Origin: Methylophilaceae bacterium
Lineage (GTDB): Bacteria; Pseudomonadota; Gammaproteobacteria; Burkholderiales; Methylophilaceae
NCBI GenBank assembly: GCA_016778465.1
Contig: JADHPM010000001.1
Location: forward strand, 62,001-126,000
Direction of reading: 5' to 3'
DNA: 64,000 bases
Part shown: piece after piece, positions 38,894 to 49,441 of the stretch
Position numbering within the stretch: position 1 is the stretch's first letter
Layout of the letters: every line of letters starts with the position of its first letter
Translations under genes and position numbers: made by a program
Notes under the pieces: model-generated
What the model was told of the DNA's origin: nothing
Database searches by the model: none
What the model saw: the letters and a program-made list of their open reading frames with translations, nothing else

Positions 38894-40344
38894 GAAAAAT
38901 AACATTTACACTTATCATAACTTTGCTTTACTCATGCAGTGCAACGGAGAGAATTTATGACGATGTAACCTCACCAGATTATGTCAATTCCTCAAAAGCG
39001 AAGAGGTTAGAGGTCCCCCCTGATTTAACTGAGTTAGAACAAAGTGAAAATTATTCAGTCCCTGGAGAGGCAAAATCATACAAAGATTATATGGAAAGGG
39101 AACAAGGGGTTCTCACAGCCAATGAGAACACCACTAGAAGTTTGATCGCAAACCCTGAAGGACTGCGCATAGTAAAATCGGGTACCCTAAGATGGCTCGT
39201 TGTGGAAAAGGAGCCAGATTTAATTTGGCCCCACGTGAGAGATTTTTGGGAAGAGTTAGGCTTTAGGGTTATTGTCGCAAATAAAAGAACCGGAATCATA
39301 GAGACAGAGTGGATGGACACAGAAGACCTAAAATTAGATGCCACTGATGATGGTGTTTTGTCAGGTTTTGATAAGTGGTTGGATAGTCTTTCAGGGTTTT
39401 CAGACAAGCGAAAATTTAGGACAAGAGTGGAAATTGGAGAAATGAGCGGTTCAACAGAAATATACATTTCTCAAAGATCTGCAGCAGCAGCAGCAGATCA
39501 GCATTCAAGAATATTAGCAACAAGACAGTCTGAATATAATGTTTCAACAATTTATAAAATTGAAGAATATAAAAGCGATGATGAGAAAAAACCTGAAACA
39601 GTAGAAATTTCTGAAGCAAGAGAAGAGGATGATTTTGAGATTGATTCAGAACTTTTAACCAGGCTAATGATAAAACTGGGAGCAACAGGCTATGAGGCAA
39701 AAGAAAAGGTAGAAAATCCTCAGCTTTTGGTTAAAGCGGAGCTTATTGATAATGAAAATGAATCTGCTGTTAAATTGTTAGATCCTTTTGATAGGTCTTG
39801 GAGGCGATTGGGTTTGGCGTTAGATATTATTGGTTTTGTCACAGAAGATAAGAATAGGAGTGAGGGTATCTATTATGTCAGATACAATGAGATTGAATTA
39901 CCTACTGAAAAAAATAAGGAAGATGATGACGAGGGCATTATAGATAGATTAATTTTTTGGGATGATGACGAAAAGAAAGAAAAAAAACAAAACCAAGATA
40001 AAAAAGAAATCAAAGAGGAATCTACTCAGGAGGGAGATGAAAAATATACTGGAATTGAATCACCCGAAGTGAGACCGCTGGATGAAAATTATAATCCAGA
40101 TGACTTTGGTGAAGAAAAAGTAAAACCGGGTGAAGAAGAAACTTGGTTAACAAGGCTTTGGCCAGACTGGGGCGGGGAAGAAGAGGCAGAGTCGCTTCCT
40201 GAAAATGAGCAGAGATATAGAGTGAGAATCAAGCCTATAGATAATGGTAATTCAATAGTTTATTTAGATTTCCCTAATGGACAAAAAAATTACTCACCGA
40301 AGGGTAGGCAGGTTATTAAAATTTTATATGGGCACTTAAAATAG
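38890..40344 (+). CDS. bamC: BamC-like outer-membrane assembly lipoprotein with long acidic insertion
   Basis: BamC (NlpB) is a lipoprotein of the BAM complex. The 484-residue protein has a short signal peptide with lipobox LLYSC (lipidated Cys16), an N-terminal unstructured segment with a LEVPPDL motif and two helix-grip domains (about 95-230 and 255-484). E. coli BamC is about 344 residues. The extra length is mainly a highly acidic, low-complexity insertion at about 339-441, splitting the second domain between YYVRYNEIELP and RYRVRIKP. It contains two similar aromatic patches (IIDRLIFWDDDE and WLTRLWPDWGGEEE). The dapA-bamC order is the same as in E. coli. Confidence 0.85.
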   Translation: MRKITFTLIITLLYSCSATERIYDDVTSPDYVNSSKAKRLEVPPDLTELEQSENYSVPGEAKSYKDYMEREQGVLTANENTTRSLIANPEGLRIVKSGTLRWLVVEKEPDLIWPHVRDFWEELGFRVIVANKRTGIIETEWMDTEDLKLDATDDGVLSGFDKWLDSLSGFSDKRKFRTRVEIGEMSGSTEIYISQRSAAAAADQHSRILATRQSEYNVSTIYKIEEYKSDDEKKPETVEISEAREEDDFEIDSELLTRLMIKLGATGYEAKEKVENPQLLVKAELIDNENESAVKLLDPFDRSWRRLGLALDIIGFVTEDKNRSEGIYYVRYNEIELPTEKNKEDDDEGIIDRLIFWDDDEKKEKKQNQDKKEIKEESTQEGDEKYTGIESPEVRPLDENYNPDDFGEEKVKPGEEETWLTRLWPDWGGEEEAESLPENEQRYRVRIKPIDNGNSIVYLDFPNGQKNYSPKGRQVIKILYGHLK

Positions 40345-41115
40345 ATGAAATTTTGTTCCTTAGGGAGCGGTAGTTCAGGTAACTGTTACCTGCTATCAGA
40401 TGCAAAGGAAACAATAATCATTGATTGCGGATTTAACGCTTCAGAATTTGAACGCAGATTAAAGAGATTTGAAATCAATCCATCATCATTAACAGCAATA
40501 CTATTAACCCACGAGCATGATGATCATAGTAAAAGCATTTTTTCAGTTGCACATAAACTAAAAATTCCCATTTTTTTAACTCATGGTACTTTTAAAATGT
40601 GCCATAAAAAAATTACTAAATCACTGCAACTTGACTTAAGATTTATCAAATGCCTAGAAGTTTTTAGAATTGGAAACATAAGTGTTACCCCAATACCTGT
40701 TCCGCATGATGCTAGAGAGCCAGTGCAATTTAAATTTCAGTCAAATGGTAAGACATTTGCAATTATTACAGATTTAGGATTTGGTAATAAAATCCTTCTT
40801 AACGAAATTCATCATTTAGATGGCCTAATTTTGGAGAGCAATCATGATGATGATTTACTCAAGCAATCAAGATATCCAAAAAGCTTAAAAGAAAGAATAT
40901 CTGGAATGTATGGACACCTTAGTAATCAAGAGTCGGCAAAGATACTTAATAACATAGATACAAAAAGACTATCATGGTTAGGTGCATCACATTTAAGTAA
41001 AGAAAATAATACAGCAGAATTAGTCACTAAATCATGGCAAAAAGTATTGAAAAATAATTTAATTGATATCAATATCATTGATCAGGATAATGGCGTTAAT
41101 TGGGTGTCCTTATAA
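40345..41115 (+). CDS. MBL-fold metallohydrolase (YycJ/WalJ-like)
   Basis: A 256-residue cytoplasmic metallo-beta-lactamase-fold hydrolase. The metal-binding motif is THEHDDHSKS near residue 54; downstream ligands are likely in PVPHDAREPV and DLGFGN. SLGSGSSGNCYLL at the N terminus is typical of YycJ/WalJ proteins, some of which are nucleases or affect cell-wall signalling. The exact substrate is unknown. It starts at the base after the bamC stop. Confidence 0.85.
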   Translation: MKFCSLGSGSSGNCYLLSDAKETIIIDCGFNASEFERRLKRFEINPSSLTAILLTHEHDDHSKSIFSVAHKLKIPIFLTHGTFKMCHKKITKSLQLDLRFIKCLEVFRIGNISVTPIPVPHDAREPVQFKFQSNGKTFAIITDLGFGNKILLNEIHHLDGLILESNHDDDLLKQSRYPKSLKERISGMYGHLSNQESAKILNNIDTKRLSWLGASHLSKENNTAELVTKSWQKVLKNNLIDINIIDQDNGVNWVSL

Positions 41116-41117
41116 GA

Positions 41118-42131
41118 ATGTATAGCTTTTTAAAAAAAATAATTTTTTTATTTGAACCAGAAATTGCACATCACATTATTTTTACCTTCCTTAAATTTTT
41201 AAATCACCTAGGAGTTTTAAAATTATTAGCGCCAAAAAATAGTTCAAAAGAGAGAATTGTATTTAACCTTAAATTTAAAAATCCTATTGGAGTGGCAGCT
41301 GGACTGGATAAGAATGCTGAATACATAAATATCCTAGATAAACTTGGGTTTGGTTTTATTGAGGTTGGTACACTGACTCCTAGACCGCAGGCAGGAAACA
41401 GCAAGCCTAGAATATTTAGATTAATTAAAGACAAAGCATTAATCAACCGGTTTGGTTTTAATAATATTGGTATTGATAAGGCAATTATAAATATAAAGAA
41501 ATCGAATTATGATGGCGTATTAGGGATTAATATTGGTAAAAATTTTGATACACCAATGGAAAATGCTATTGATGATTATTTAATCTGTTTTAGAAAATCT
41601 TATGCTTATGCGGGTTACATCACAATCAATATTTCATCCCCAAACACTAAGAATTTACGTGATCTTCAAAATACTGATAATTTTTCAAATTTAATCAGAC
41701 AGATAAAAAGTGAACAATTAAAAATGAGTAAACTTCATTCAAAATATGTTCCATTTGTAGTAAAAATTTCTCCAGATTGTACAAATGAGGAATTAGACAA
41801 CATTTGTGAAATACTGCTTGAAAATAACGTTGATGGGGTAATTACTACGAATACAACATTGTTGCGCGAAGGATTAAAATCAGAATATAAAACTGAGAAG
41901 GGTGGGCTTTCAGGAGAGCCCTTGAAGACTTATTCGCTTAATACCCAAAAAAAAATATTTAAAAACTTGAATGGAAAAATTCCTATCATTGGAGTTGGAG
42001 GCATAATGAATGCAAAAGACGGGTTGGAGAGATTTTCAAATGGAGCTGAGTTAATTCAAATTTATACTGGATTTATATATCAAGGCAATCGATTAATTAA
42101 TGAATTACTTAAAAGTATTACCCAAAAATAA
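41118..42131 (+). CDS. pyrD: class 2 (quinone-dependent) dihydroorotate dehydrogenase
   Basis: PyrD oxidises dihydroorotate to orotate in pyrimidine synthesis and delivers electrons to quinone at the inner membrane. From ATG 41118 (337 residues) the N terminus is an amphipathic membrane-associated helix. Motifs: GVAAGLDKNAEYI, NRFGFNNIG, the catalytic-Ser segment NISSPNTKNLR, and IGVGGIMNAKDG in the FMN site. An in-frame start 18 bases upstream overlaps the preceding gene and is rejected. Confidence 0.96.
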   Translation: MYSFLKKIIFLFEPEIAHHIIFTFLKFLNHLGVLKLLAPKNSSKERIVFNLKFKNPIGVAAGLDKNAEYINILDKLGFGFIEVGTLTPRPQAGNSKPRIFRLIKDKALINRFGFNNIGIDKAIINIKKSNYDGVLGINIGKNFDTPMENAIDDYLICFRKSYAYAGYITINISSPNTKNLRDLQNTDNFSNLIRQIKSEQLKMSKLHSKYVPFVVKISPDCTNEELDNICEILLENNVDGVITTNTTLLREGLKSEYKTEKGGLSGEPLKTYSLNTQKKIFKNLNGKIPIIGVGGIMNAKDGLERFSNGAELIQIYTGFIYQGNRLINELLKSITQK

Positions 42132-42741
42132 TTTTACAAAACCATTATTATATTCATACCGCAGATGCCCCTATGCTATGCGGGCTAGAATGATTCTTTT
42201 GCAAGAAGGCATTGATTTTGATATTTACGAAATATCACTCAAAGACAAGCCATCACAAATGTTGAAGTTAAGCGCAAAGGGCACTGTTCCAATTTTGGTT
42301 TTCAAAGACATTGTTATAGATGAAAGCTTAGAGATAATATCATGGGCTTTTAGTCAGAGTAAAAACTCAACTTTCCATAAACTAAAAAAAAATGAAATAG
42401 ATTTAGCAAACGAATTAATTAAAAAAAATGATAATGATTTTAAACTGTCATTAGATCGTTACAAATACCATATTCGATACCCAGAAAAATCCCAAAAAAG
42501 CTGGCGTGATGAGTGTTTATTTTTTATGGAAATTCTAGAGATGTACTTATACAAAAATAGATTTTTAATAAAGGATGAAATCACATACGCGGATATTGCA
42601 ATTTTTCCTTTTGTAAGGCAATTTAGTAATGTAGATTTGGAAGCGTTCAAAAAACTGAACTACAGTAAAACAAAGAAATGGTTAGAGAGTCTTGTGAACA
42701 ATGATTTATTTAAAAAAATTATGGCTAAACCGAAGATATAG
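42100..42741 (+). CDS. glutathione S-transferase family protein
   Basis: A 213-residue GST-fold protein. The N-terminal thioredoxin-like domain begins LLYSYRRCPYAMRARM, and GTVPIL has the cis-Pro that contacts glutathione. The C-terminal helical domain ends near LFKKIMAKPKI. RRCPYAMRAR is typical of a betaproteobacterial GST subgroup of unknown substrate. It overlaps pyrD by 32 bases: no standard start codon exists after the pyrD stop before the conserved domain. It ends at the base before the convergent clpA stop. Confidence 0.85.
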   Translation: MNYLKVLPKNNFTKPLLYSYRRCPYAMRARMILLQEGIDFDIYEISLKDKPSQMLKLSAKGTVPILVFKDIVIDESLEIISWAFSQSKNSTFHKLKKNEIDLANELIKKNDNDFKLSLDRYKYHIRYPEKSQKSWRDECLFFMEILEMYLYKNRFLIKDEITYADIAIFPFVRQFSNVDLEAFKKLNYSKTKKWLESLVNNDLFKKIMAKPKI

Positions 42742-44997
42742 TTAGACAGAAACTTCTTCTTTATTGATAAAATTCAGAAGTACTTTTTCTTGATCATCAA
42801 TATCTATTTCGACCTCACCACCATTAACCAATTTACCAAATAATAACTCGTCGGCTAAGGCTTTTCTGATTGTATCCTGAATTAATCTTGCCATTGGGCG
42901 AGCACCCATTTGTGGATCAAAGCCCTTTTTAGCAAGGAAGTTTTTCAATTTTGCTGTGAAAGTTGCGTCAACTTTTTTGTCATGCAGCTGGTTCTCCAAT
43001 TGAATGAGAAATTTATCAACAACCCTTAAAATAACATCATTATTTAATGGTGCAAACGAAACGGTTGCATCAAGTCGGTTTCTAAATTCAGGTGAAAATA
43101 TTTTCTTAATTTCAATTTGTTCGTCACCCACCTGTTTATTCTCTGTGAAGCCAAATGTTGTTTTTGAGAGAGTTTCAGCGCCCGCATTTGTAGTCATAAT
43201 AAGCGTGACATTTCTAAAATCTGTTTTTCTTCCATTGCTATCTGTTAAATTTCCATTATCCATTACTTGTAAGAGGATATTAAAAACATCTGGATGAGCT
43301 TTTTCGATTTCGTCAAGCAAAAGTACTGAGTGGGGGTTTTTATTAATACTCTCCGTCAAGATGCCGCCTTGATCAAATCCAACATACCCAGGGGGGGCCC
43401 CAATTAATTTAGAGACTGAATGCCTTTCCATGTACTCACTCATATCAATTCTAATAAGTTCTATACCCAGGGTGTAGGCAAGCTGTCTTGCTACCTCAGT
43501 CTTACCAACGCCTGTTGGCCCGCTGAAAAGAAAACTTCCAATTGGTTTGTTGTCAGAGCCTAGACCACTCCTTGCCATTTTTATTGCAGCAGATAACGAA
43601 TCGATTGCTTTATCTTGACCAAAAATTACAGCTTTTAAATCTCTATCGAGTGTTTTTAGTGCATTCCTATCATCTTTATTAATATTTTGCGGCGGGATGC
43701 GTGTTATTTTAGATATAACATCTTCAATCTCTTTTGAGCCAATCAACTTTTTTTGTTTGTTTTTTGGCAAAACTTTTTGAGCAGCACCAGCTTCATCAAT
43801 CACATCGATAGCTTTATCCGGTAATTTTTTATCATTGATGAACTTGGAAGATAATTCTGCAGCGCTAATTAGTGCATTGGAGGAAAATTTAACATTGTGA
43901 TGTTTTTCAAAATGTACTTTTAAACCTTTCAGAATGTTAATGGTTGTTTGAACACTGGGCTCTTCCACATCTATTTTTTGAAATCTTCTCGATAACGCAT
44001 GATCCTTTTCAAATACTGTTCTATATTCTTGGTAAGTTGTAGCCCCTATACATTTCAAAGCTCCATTTGCCAGAGCAGGCTTGAGAAGATTTGATGCATC
44101 GAGGGTGCCACCACTCGCTGATCCAGCACCAATAATTGTATGAATCTCATCAATAAAAAGAATAGCATTTTTATTTTCACTTAATTGCTTCAATACATTT
44201 TTTAAACGCTGCTCGAAGTCACCACGATATTTTGTACCTGCAATTAAGGCACCTAAGTCAAGTGAGTAGATAATAGCTTTTTGAAGAATTTCTGGTATTT
44301 GTTTATCGACAATTTTCTTAGCCAACCCTTCGGCTATAGCTGTTTTTCCAACGCCTGCTTCGCCAACTAATAATGGATTATTTTTTCTTCTTCTACACAG
44401 AATTTGGACAACTCTTTCAACTTCAGATTCACGCCCAATTAGAGGATCAATTCTTCCTTCAGCTACAAGTTTATTAAGATTTACTGTATAGGTCTCAAGA
44501 TTTTTGTTTGTTTTGGTATCCGTCTCACCCTCATCCACTTGAGGTTCTTTATTTTCATTTTCAGTAATCTTCGAAATTCCGTGCGCAATGAAGTTTACAA
44601 CGTCAAGTCTTGCAATACCCTCTTGATGGAGGAAATAAACTGCATGGGAATCTTTTTCTCCAAAAATTGCTACCAAAACATTGGCACCAGTAACTTCTTT
44701 TTTCCCTGATGATTGAACATGCAGCATTGCTCTTTGGATAACTCTTTGGAAGCCAAGTGTTGGCTGAGTATCAACTTCATTATCTCCACCAACAATTGGA
44801 GTATGCTCTTCGATATGTTCAGAAATATCTGAACGCAATTTTTCTAATTTTGCTCCACAAGCTTTCAAAACTTCCGAAGCAGAGGGATTGTCAAGCATTG
44901 CTAAGAGCAGATGCTCAACTGTAATCAATTCATGACGCTTTTGTCTAGCGTCCATGAATGCCATGTGTAAACTAACTTCTAATTCTTGTGCGATCAT
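42742..44997 (-). CDS. clpA: ATP-dependent Clp protease ATP-binding subunit ClpA
   Basis: ClpA is the AAA+ unfoldase that feeds substrates, with ClpS, to ClpP. The 751-residue protein has the N-terminal Clp repeat domain, D1 with Walker A GEAGVGKTAIAEG and D2 with GPTGVGKTEV. The ClpP-binding loop tripeptide, IGL in E. coli ClpA, appears here as FGF in TTFGFTENK. clpS lies upstream, eight bases before the ClpA start. ClpP is not in this window. Confidence 0.96.
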   Translation of the reverse strand: MIAQELEVSLHMAFMDARQKRHELITVEHLLLAMLDNPSASEVLKACGAKLEKLRSDISEHIEEHTPIVGGDNEVDTQPTLGFQRVIQRAMLHVQSSGKKEVTGANVLVAIFGEKDSHAVYFLHQEGIARLDVVNFIAHGISKITENENKEPQVDEGETDTKTNKNLETYTVNLNKLVAEGRIDPLIGRESEVERVVQILCRRRKNNPLLVGEAGVGKTAIAEGLAKKIVDKQIPEILQKAIIYSLDLGALIAGTKYRGDFEQRLKNVLKQLSENKNAILFIDEIHTIIGAGSASGGTLDASNLLKPALANGALKCIGATTYQEYRTVFEKDHALSRRFQKIDVEEPSVQTTINILKGLKVHFEKHHNVKFSSNALISAAELSSKFINDKKLPDKAIDVIDEAGAAQKVLPKNKQKKLIGSKEIEDVISKITRIPPQNINKDDRNALKTLDRDLKAVIFGQDKAIDSLSAAIKMARSGLGSDNKPIGSFLFSGPTGVGKTEVARQLAYTLGIELIRIDMSEYMERHSVSKLIGAPPGYVGFDQGGILTESINKNPHSVLLLDEIEKAHPDVFNILLQVMDNGNLTDSNGRKTDFRNVTLIMTTNAGAETLSKTTFGFTENKQVGDEQIEIKKIFSPEFRNRLDATVSFAPLNNDVILRVVDKFLIQLENQLHDKKVDATFTAKLKNFLAKKGFDPQMGARPMARLIQDTIRKALADELLFGKLVNGGEVEIDIDDQEKVLLNFINKEEVSV

Positions 44998-45004
44998 AAT
45001 AAAA

Positions 45005-45316
45005 CTATATCTTTTCTATAATACATTGCAAGGGGTGCTGCTCCTCTTTTGCAAAATTTAATACTTGATTCATTTTTGTTTCTGCTATTTCTAACGGATA
45101 CATTCCACAGATCCCCATACCCTCAGTATGAATTTTTAGCATTAAACGAGTAGCCTCATCATGTGTTTTGTTAAAAACAGTTTGGACAACATGAACAACA
45201 AATTCCATCGGGGTATAGTCGTCATTAAGAATTACGACCTTATACAGGCTTGGAAGTTTAGGTTTTATTTTACTCGGTTTGAGTTTTAGGTTTTCGGAAT
45301 GATTTATATCAGCCAT
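45005..45316 (-). CDS. clpS: ATP-dependent Clp protease adaptor ClpS
   Basis: ClpS delivers N-degron substrates to ClpA. The 103-residue protein has an unstructured, Lys/Pro-rich N-terminal extension ([17 protein letters not shown]) and the conserved [18 protein letters not shown] segment that forms the N-degron pocket, followed by the helical [13 protein letters not shown] region. It lies directly upstream of clpA in the usual order. Confidence 0.97.
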   Translation of the reverse strand: MADINHSENLKLKPSKIKPKLPSLYKVVILNDDYTPMEFVVHVVQTVFNKTHDEATRLMLKIHTEGMGICGMYPLEIAETKMNQVLNFAKEEQHPLQCIIEKI

Positions 45317-45324
45317 GACAACAC

Positions 45325-46587
45325 TTAATTATATATTTTAACTGTTTTAACTATTTTATCTTGACTGCTCAAAACCTCAAAAGTTTTATTGTGAATTTTA
45401 AAGCTAGTATTGGGCTCTGGAATCTCTTCAAAAAATTCTATAATTAGACCATTTAATGTTTTTGGTCCGTTAACTGGTAAATTTAGCTTGAGTTTTTTAT
45501 TCAGCTCTCTGAGCGTTATTGAGCCGTCAACGATCCAGCCATCAACATCAAATGTGACATTTGATAATTTGGATGGAAGTTCAACATTAAATTCACCTAT
45601 GATCTCTTCGAGTATATCTTCCAAAGTGATCAGGCCCATAAACTCTCCATGCTCGTTCACAATTAACCCTAGTTTTTCTTGGTTGTCTTGGAAATATTGT
45701 ATTTGTTTGTAGATGGTTGTTCCGTTAGGAATAAAATAAGGTTTATCTGCTAGAGATTTAATGGTTTCAACATCTAATTCTTCTTGTTTGTTTTTTAATA
45801 AATATTTAAAAAGTTTTTGTGTCTCTAATACTCCAAAAATACTCTCATTATTCTCTTGTTTTATAAGAATTCGGTTGTGATGAAAATTTGAAATTTTATT
45901 TAATATCTCGTCTAGGTTTTGACCTAAATTTATCGACTCTACGTGCGTATAGGGAAGCATAATGTCTTCAATTGTGACTTTCTCAAGATCGATTAAATTT
46001 AAAAAAATAGTTTTATTTTTACTCGGTAAAAACTGACCTGAATCACTGATAATACTTTTTAATTCATCCATTGTAATCAAATGGTTTTGATTAAATTTTG
46101 TTTTAATGTTGAATATTTTTAAGAGACCAAGTACAAAGAGATTTACAAACCAAACGATAGGATAAAGAATCTTAAGAAGTGGAAAAAGCACATAACTACA
46201 CTTGAGAGCTAATTTCTCTGCATGCGCAGCAGCAATAACTTTTGGTGAAATCTCACTAAAAATTAAAATTAAAAAAGTTGTTATTAATGTTCCGGTCATG
46301 ATGATAAATTCTTGTTCACCATAAAAGTGCACTGCGATGACTGTTACTAATGTGGCAGAGGCTGCATTGCAAAAGTTATTGCATAGAAGAATGACACTGA
46401 GTAATTTATCAGTTTCATTTAGAAGATTTGAGGCAAGCAGCGCGCCTTTATTTCCTTTTTTTGCAAGGTGTTTCAGGCGGAAGCGATTTACGGCCATCAG
46501 GCTCGTTTCGGCTATCGAAAAAAATCCTGACAATACAAGAAGAGTTGCAAGAAGTAACAGCTGATGTGTGAGGGAAAAATTAATCAA
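45325..46587 (-). CDS. CNNM/CorC (HlyC/CorC) family membrane transporter-associated protein
   Basis: A 420-residue protein with the domain order of the CNNM/YfjD family: an N-terminal DUF21 region of about four membrane spans, a CBS pair in the cytoplasm (about 190-320), and a C-terminal CorC_HlyC domain. Family members are linked to magnesium and cobalt efflux; the substrate here is not shown. It sits between clpS and secF on the same strand, nine bases after secF. Confidence 0.88.
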   Translation of the reverse strand: MINFSLTHQLLLLATLLVLSGFFSIAETSLMAVNRFRLKHLAKKGNKGALLASNLLNETDKLLSVILLCNNFCNAASATLVTVIAVHFYGEQEFIIMTGTLITTFLILIFSEISPKVIAAAHAEKLALKCSYVLFPLLKILYPIVWFVNLFVLGLLKIFNIKTKFNQNHLITMDELKSIISDSGQFLPSKNKTIFLNLIDLEKVTIEDIMLPYTHVESINLGQNLDEILNKISNFHHNRILIKQENNESIFGVLETQKLFKYLLKNKQEELDVETIKSLADKPYFIPNGTTIYKQIQYFQDNQEKLGLIVNEHGEFMGLITLEDILEEIIGEFNVELPSKLSNVTFDVDGWIVDGSITLRELNKKLKLNLPVNGPKTLNGLIIEFFEEIPEPNTSFKIHNKTFEVLSSQDKIVKTVKIYN

Positions 46588-46595
46588 GGTTTTAA

Positions 46596-47531
46596 TTAAA
46601 TAATTTCTTGCTCAGTTTTTTTTGGGTCCTCAGTTCTTGCAAGATTACTTTGATTAGTTCCGAGCCACATTGCAAGCGGGCACCCAACCATAATAGATGA
46701 ATATATTCCGAATAGAATACCAATAGTTAAAGCTAATGCAAAGTTGTTTAATATTTCTCCACCAAAAATTAACATAGATATAACAACTGTTTGTGTAGAT
46801 AAATGGGTCATGATTGTGCGGGACATAGTCCTTGTTATAGCATTATTTATTACCTCTTCAACTTTAGATTTGCGCATTCTTCTAAAATTTTCTCTAACGC
46901 GGTCAAATACCACCACAGATTCATTGACTGAGTAGCCAAGAACCGCTAAAACTGCCGCCAACACAGTCAAATTAAATTCCCATTGGAAAAATGCAAAAAA
47001 TCCAAGAATAATAATAACGTCATGCAGGTTTGCGACTATTGCCGCTATAGCAAATCTCCACTCAAACCTGAAGGATAGGTACAAAACAATTCCAAGACAA
47101 ACAAACAGGATTGCAAGCGCACCATCCTCGTATAGTTCTTCGCCAATTTGAGCGCCCACAGATTCAACACGCATTATCTCGACAGCATCGTTTTTTTCTT
47201 TTAGGCTAGCTAATACTTTTTCTGACAAATCTGCAATTGAAAGGTCGCTTCGCAAGGGTAATCGAATAAGAACATCTCTTGCCGTACCAAAATTTTGAAC
47301 TTGAGCGTCCTGTAAATTTATTGTGGCAAGTGTATCTCTAATACTTTGGATGTTGGCCTGTTTAGCATATTTAACCTCCATGATAGTACCGCCCGTAAAA
47401 TCAACCCCAAGATTTAACCCTTTGAGACTTAGGAATGAGATAGCTAAGACAAATATTGAAATTGAGATAATGGCAGATATGCGTCTAAATCGCATAAAGG
47501 GAATATCTTTTTTTACTCTAAAAATTTCCAT
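46596..47531 (-). CDS. secF: protein-export membrane protein SecF
   Basis: SecF works with SecD to complete translocation, using the proton-motive force. The 311-residue protein has six spans, a large periplasmic loop after the first one, and the conserved GVDFTGGTIMEVKY and VNESVVVFDRVREN motifs. The start lies two bases after the secD stop, with tgt and yajC upstream in the usual tgt-yajC-secD-secF order. Confidence 0.97.
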   Translation of the reverse strand: MEIFRVKKDIPFMRFRRISAIISISIFVLAISFLSLKGLNLGVDFTGGTIMEVKYAKQANIQSIRDTLATINLQDAQVQNFGTARDVLIRLPLRSDLSIADLSEKVLASLKEKNDAVEIMRVESVGAQIGEELYEDGALAILFVCLGIVLYLSFRFEWRFAIAAIVANLHDVIIILGFFAFFQWEFNLTVLAAVLAVLGYSVNESVVVFDRVRENFRRMRKSKVEEVINNAITRTMSRTIMTHLSTQTVVISMLIFGGEILNNFALALTIGILFGIYSSIMVGCPLAMWLGTNQSNLARTEDPKKTEQEII

Positions 47532-47533
47532 AA

Positions 47534-49426
47534 TTAATTGTTTTCAATCTTATATATTTCACCAATTGATAGGGATTCAATCTTGCGCTTTCTTCCATAA
47601 ATATAATTGATGATTGATCGTGATACCCAAATAGCGCTGTACATTGAAGTTAAGATACCAAGTACGTGCACAACTGCAAAACCTTTGATAGGCCCTGATC
47701 CAAACATAAATAGAGCCAAACCAGCAATGAGGGTTGTAATATTAGAATCTAATATGGTCCCCCAAGCTTTTTCATAGCCCATATGAATGCTTGCTTGCGG
47801 CGTATTTCCATTCCTAATTTCATCCCTAATGCGTTCATTGATCAGCACATTTGCATCAATTGCCATTCCCAATGTTAAGGCAATTGCAGCCAAACCGGGC
47901 AATGTTAATGTTGCCTGAATGGCAGATAGTAAAGCTACTAGGAACAATAAATTAGCAGAAAGTGCGACTACTGAAACCAATCCAAATGTCATATAGTATA
48001 GGGACATAAGTATCATGATCGCTACAAAACCCCAGATAGTTGAATTCACGCCACGAGCAATATTTTCTTTACCCATACTTGGCCCCACGGTTCTCTCTTC
48101 AACGATTTCCATTGGGGCTGCAAGTGATCCAGCTCGAAGTAATAAGGCAATATCGGTAGCTTCCTGGGCATTTTCCATGCCAGTAATTTGAACCCGACCG
48201 CCACCTATCTCACTTTTGATTACTGGAGAGGTAATCACCTCAGCAGAATTTTTTTCAACCAAGATTAGAGCCATTCTTTTACCAACATTTTCTCTAGTAA
48301 TTTGTTTGAAAATATTCGCTCCAGAGCCATCAAGTGTTATTGAAACAATTGATTGTCCTGTCATTTGATCTACACCAGGACCTGCGTTAATAATTTTTTC
48401 CCCAGTGAGGATAATTTCTTTTTTTATCAGCATGGGAGCACCATCTCTATCACGATAAAGTTGGGTTCCTGGGGGAGCTTGACCATTTTCTGCACGTTCA
48501 ATCAATTCAGGTGATTGATCATCGCTGAGCATTTTCATCTCTAGAATAGCGGTACGTCCTAAGATTTCTTTTGCTTTTGCCGTGTCTTGAACTCCTGGGA
48601 GTTGAATTACAATTCTATCTTTGCCTTGTTGCTGGATGATCGGTTCAGCAACACCTAATTCGTTGACACGATTATGCAAGGTTTCTAAATTTTGCTTGAG
48701 GGCAAAACTGACAGTATCCTCATCAGCATATTGCGATTGGCGAATCTGAAGAATAAATTCTCCATTATTTTCTGTTTCTAAAAATGAAAAAGCTTCCGTT
48801 TCCTTTGCTGAACCAGCGCCAAAAATTGAGCGACCAGTACCCATACCCCTAACAATATCTTTGACTTTATCAAGATCATCTTCTTGCTTGAATTTTACTT
48901 GAATAACACCGCCATTTATTTGTGAATCATAATATTGGATTTTGTCTTCTCGCATTGCTCTTCTCAAATCACTGAGTAAACCGTCATTTTTTCTTTCAGA
49001 GACCTTAGATAAGTCAAGCTCCATGAGAAAATGTACACCACCCCTTAAATCTAATCCCAGATACATTGGCAATGCACCAAGGCTTGAGAGCCATTGAGGG
49101 GAATTTGATATTAAATTTAATGCAACCACAAAGTCACTCCCCAAGACATTTTCACTGATACTCTTTGCAGCAATCTGCTCCTCTGCAGTTTGAAACTTGA
49201 GTTTTATATTGTCTTTTTCAGCAATAGCGCCAACTGGATCGATTCCAGCAATCTTAAGTTCATTTTCAATGACTTGCAGAGTAGTGATTTCAACTTTTCC
49301 TCCAGACTTTGCAGGCATAATTTGGATAGCAGGGGACTCACCAAAAAAATTAGGAATTGTGTAGGTAACCCCAAAAATTATTGTGAGAGCAATTACAACA
49401 TACTTCCAACTGGAAAATTGATTCAT
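47534..49426 (-). CDS. secD: protein translocase subunit SecD
   Basis: SecD is the larger periplasmic-loop partner of SecF. The 630-residue protein has an N-terminal span, a large periplasmic domain and five more C-terminal spans. Motifs: LGLDLRGGVHFLMELDL in the base domain and GMAIDANVLINERIRDE in the membrane domain, whose Asp is involved in proton movement. It is directly upstream of secF and 15 bases after yajC on the same transcript. Confidence 0.97.
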   Translation of the reverse strand: MNQFSSWKYVVIALTIIFGVTYTIPNFFGESPAIQIMPAKSGGKVEITTLQVIENELKIAGIDPVGAIAEKDNIKLKFQTAEEQIAAKSISENVLGSDFVVALNLISNSPQWLSSLGALPMYLGLDLRGGVHFLMELDLSKVSERKNDGLLSDLRRAMREDKIQYYDSQINGGVIQVKFKQEDDLDKVKDIVRGMGTGRSIFGAGSAKETEAFSFLETENNGEFILQIRQSQYADEDTVSFALKQNLETLHNRVNELGVAEPIIQQQGKDRIVIQLPGVQDTAKAKEILGRTAILEMKMLSDDQSPELIERAENGQAPPGTQLYRDRDGAPMLIKKEIILTGEKIINAGPGVDQMTGQSIVSITLDGSGANIFKQITRENVGKRMALILVEKNSAEVITSPVIKSEIGGGRVQITGMENAQEATDIALLLRAGSLAAPMEIVEERTVGPSMGKENIARGVNSTIWGFVAIMILMSLYYMTFGLVSVVALSANLLFLVALLSAIQATLTLPGLAAIALTLGMAIDANVLINERIRDEIRNGNTPQASIHMGYEKAWGTILDSNITTLIAGLALFMFGSGPIKGFAVVHVLGILTSMYSAIWVSRSIINYIYGRKRKIESLSIGEIYKIENN

Positions 49427-49441
49427 GGTTAGCAGATAAAC

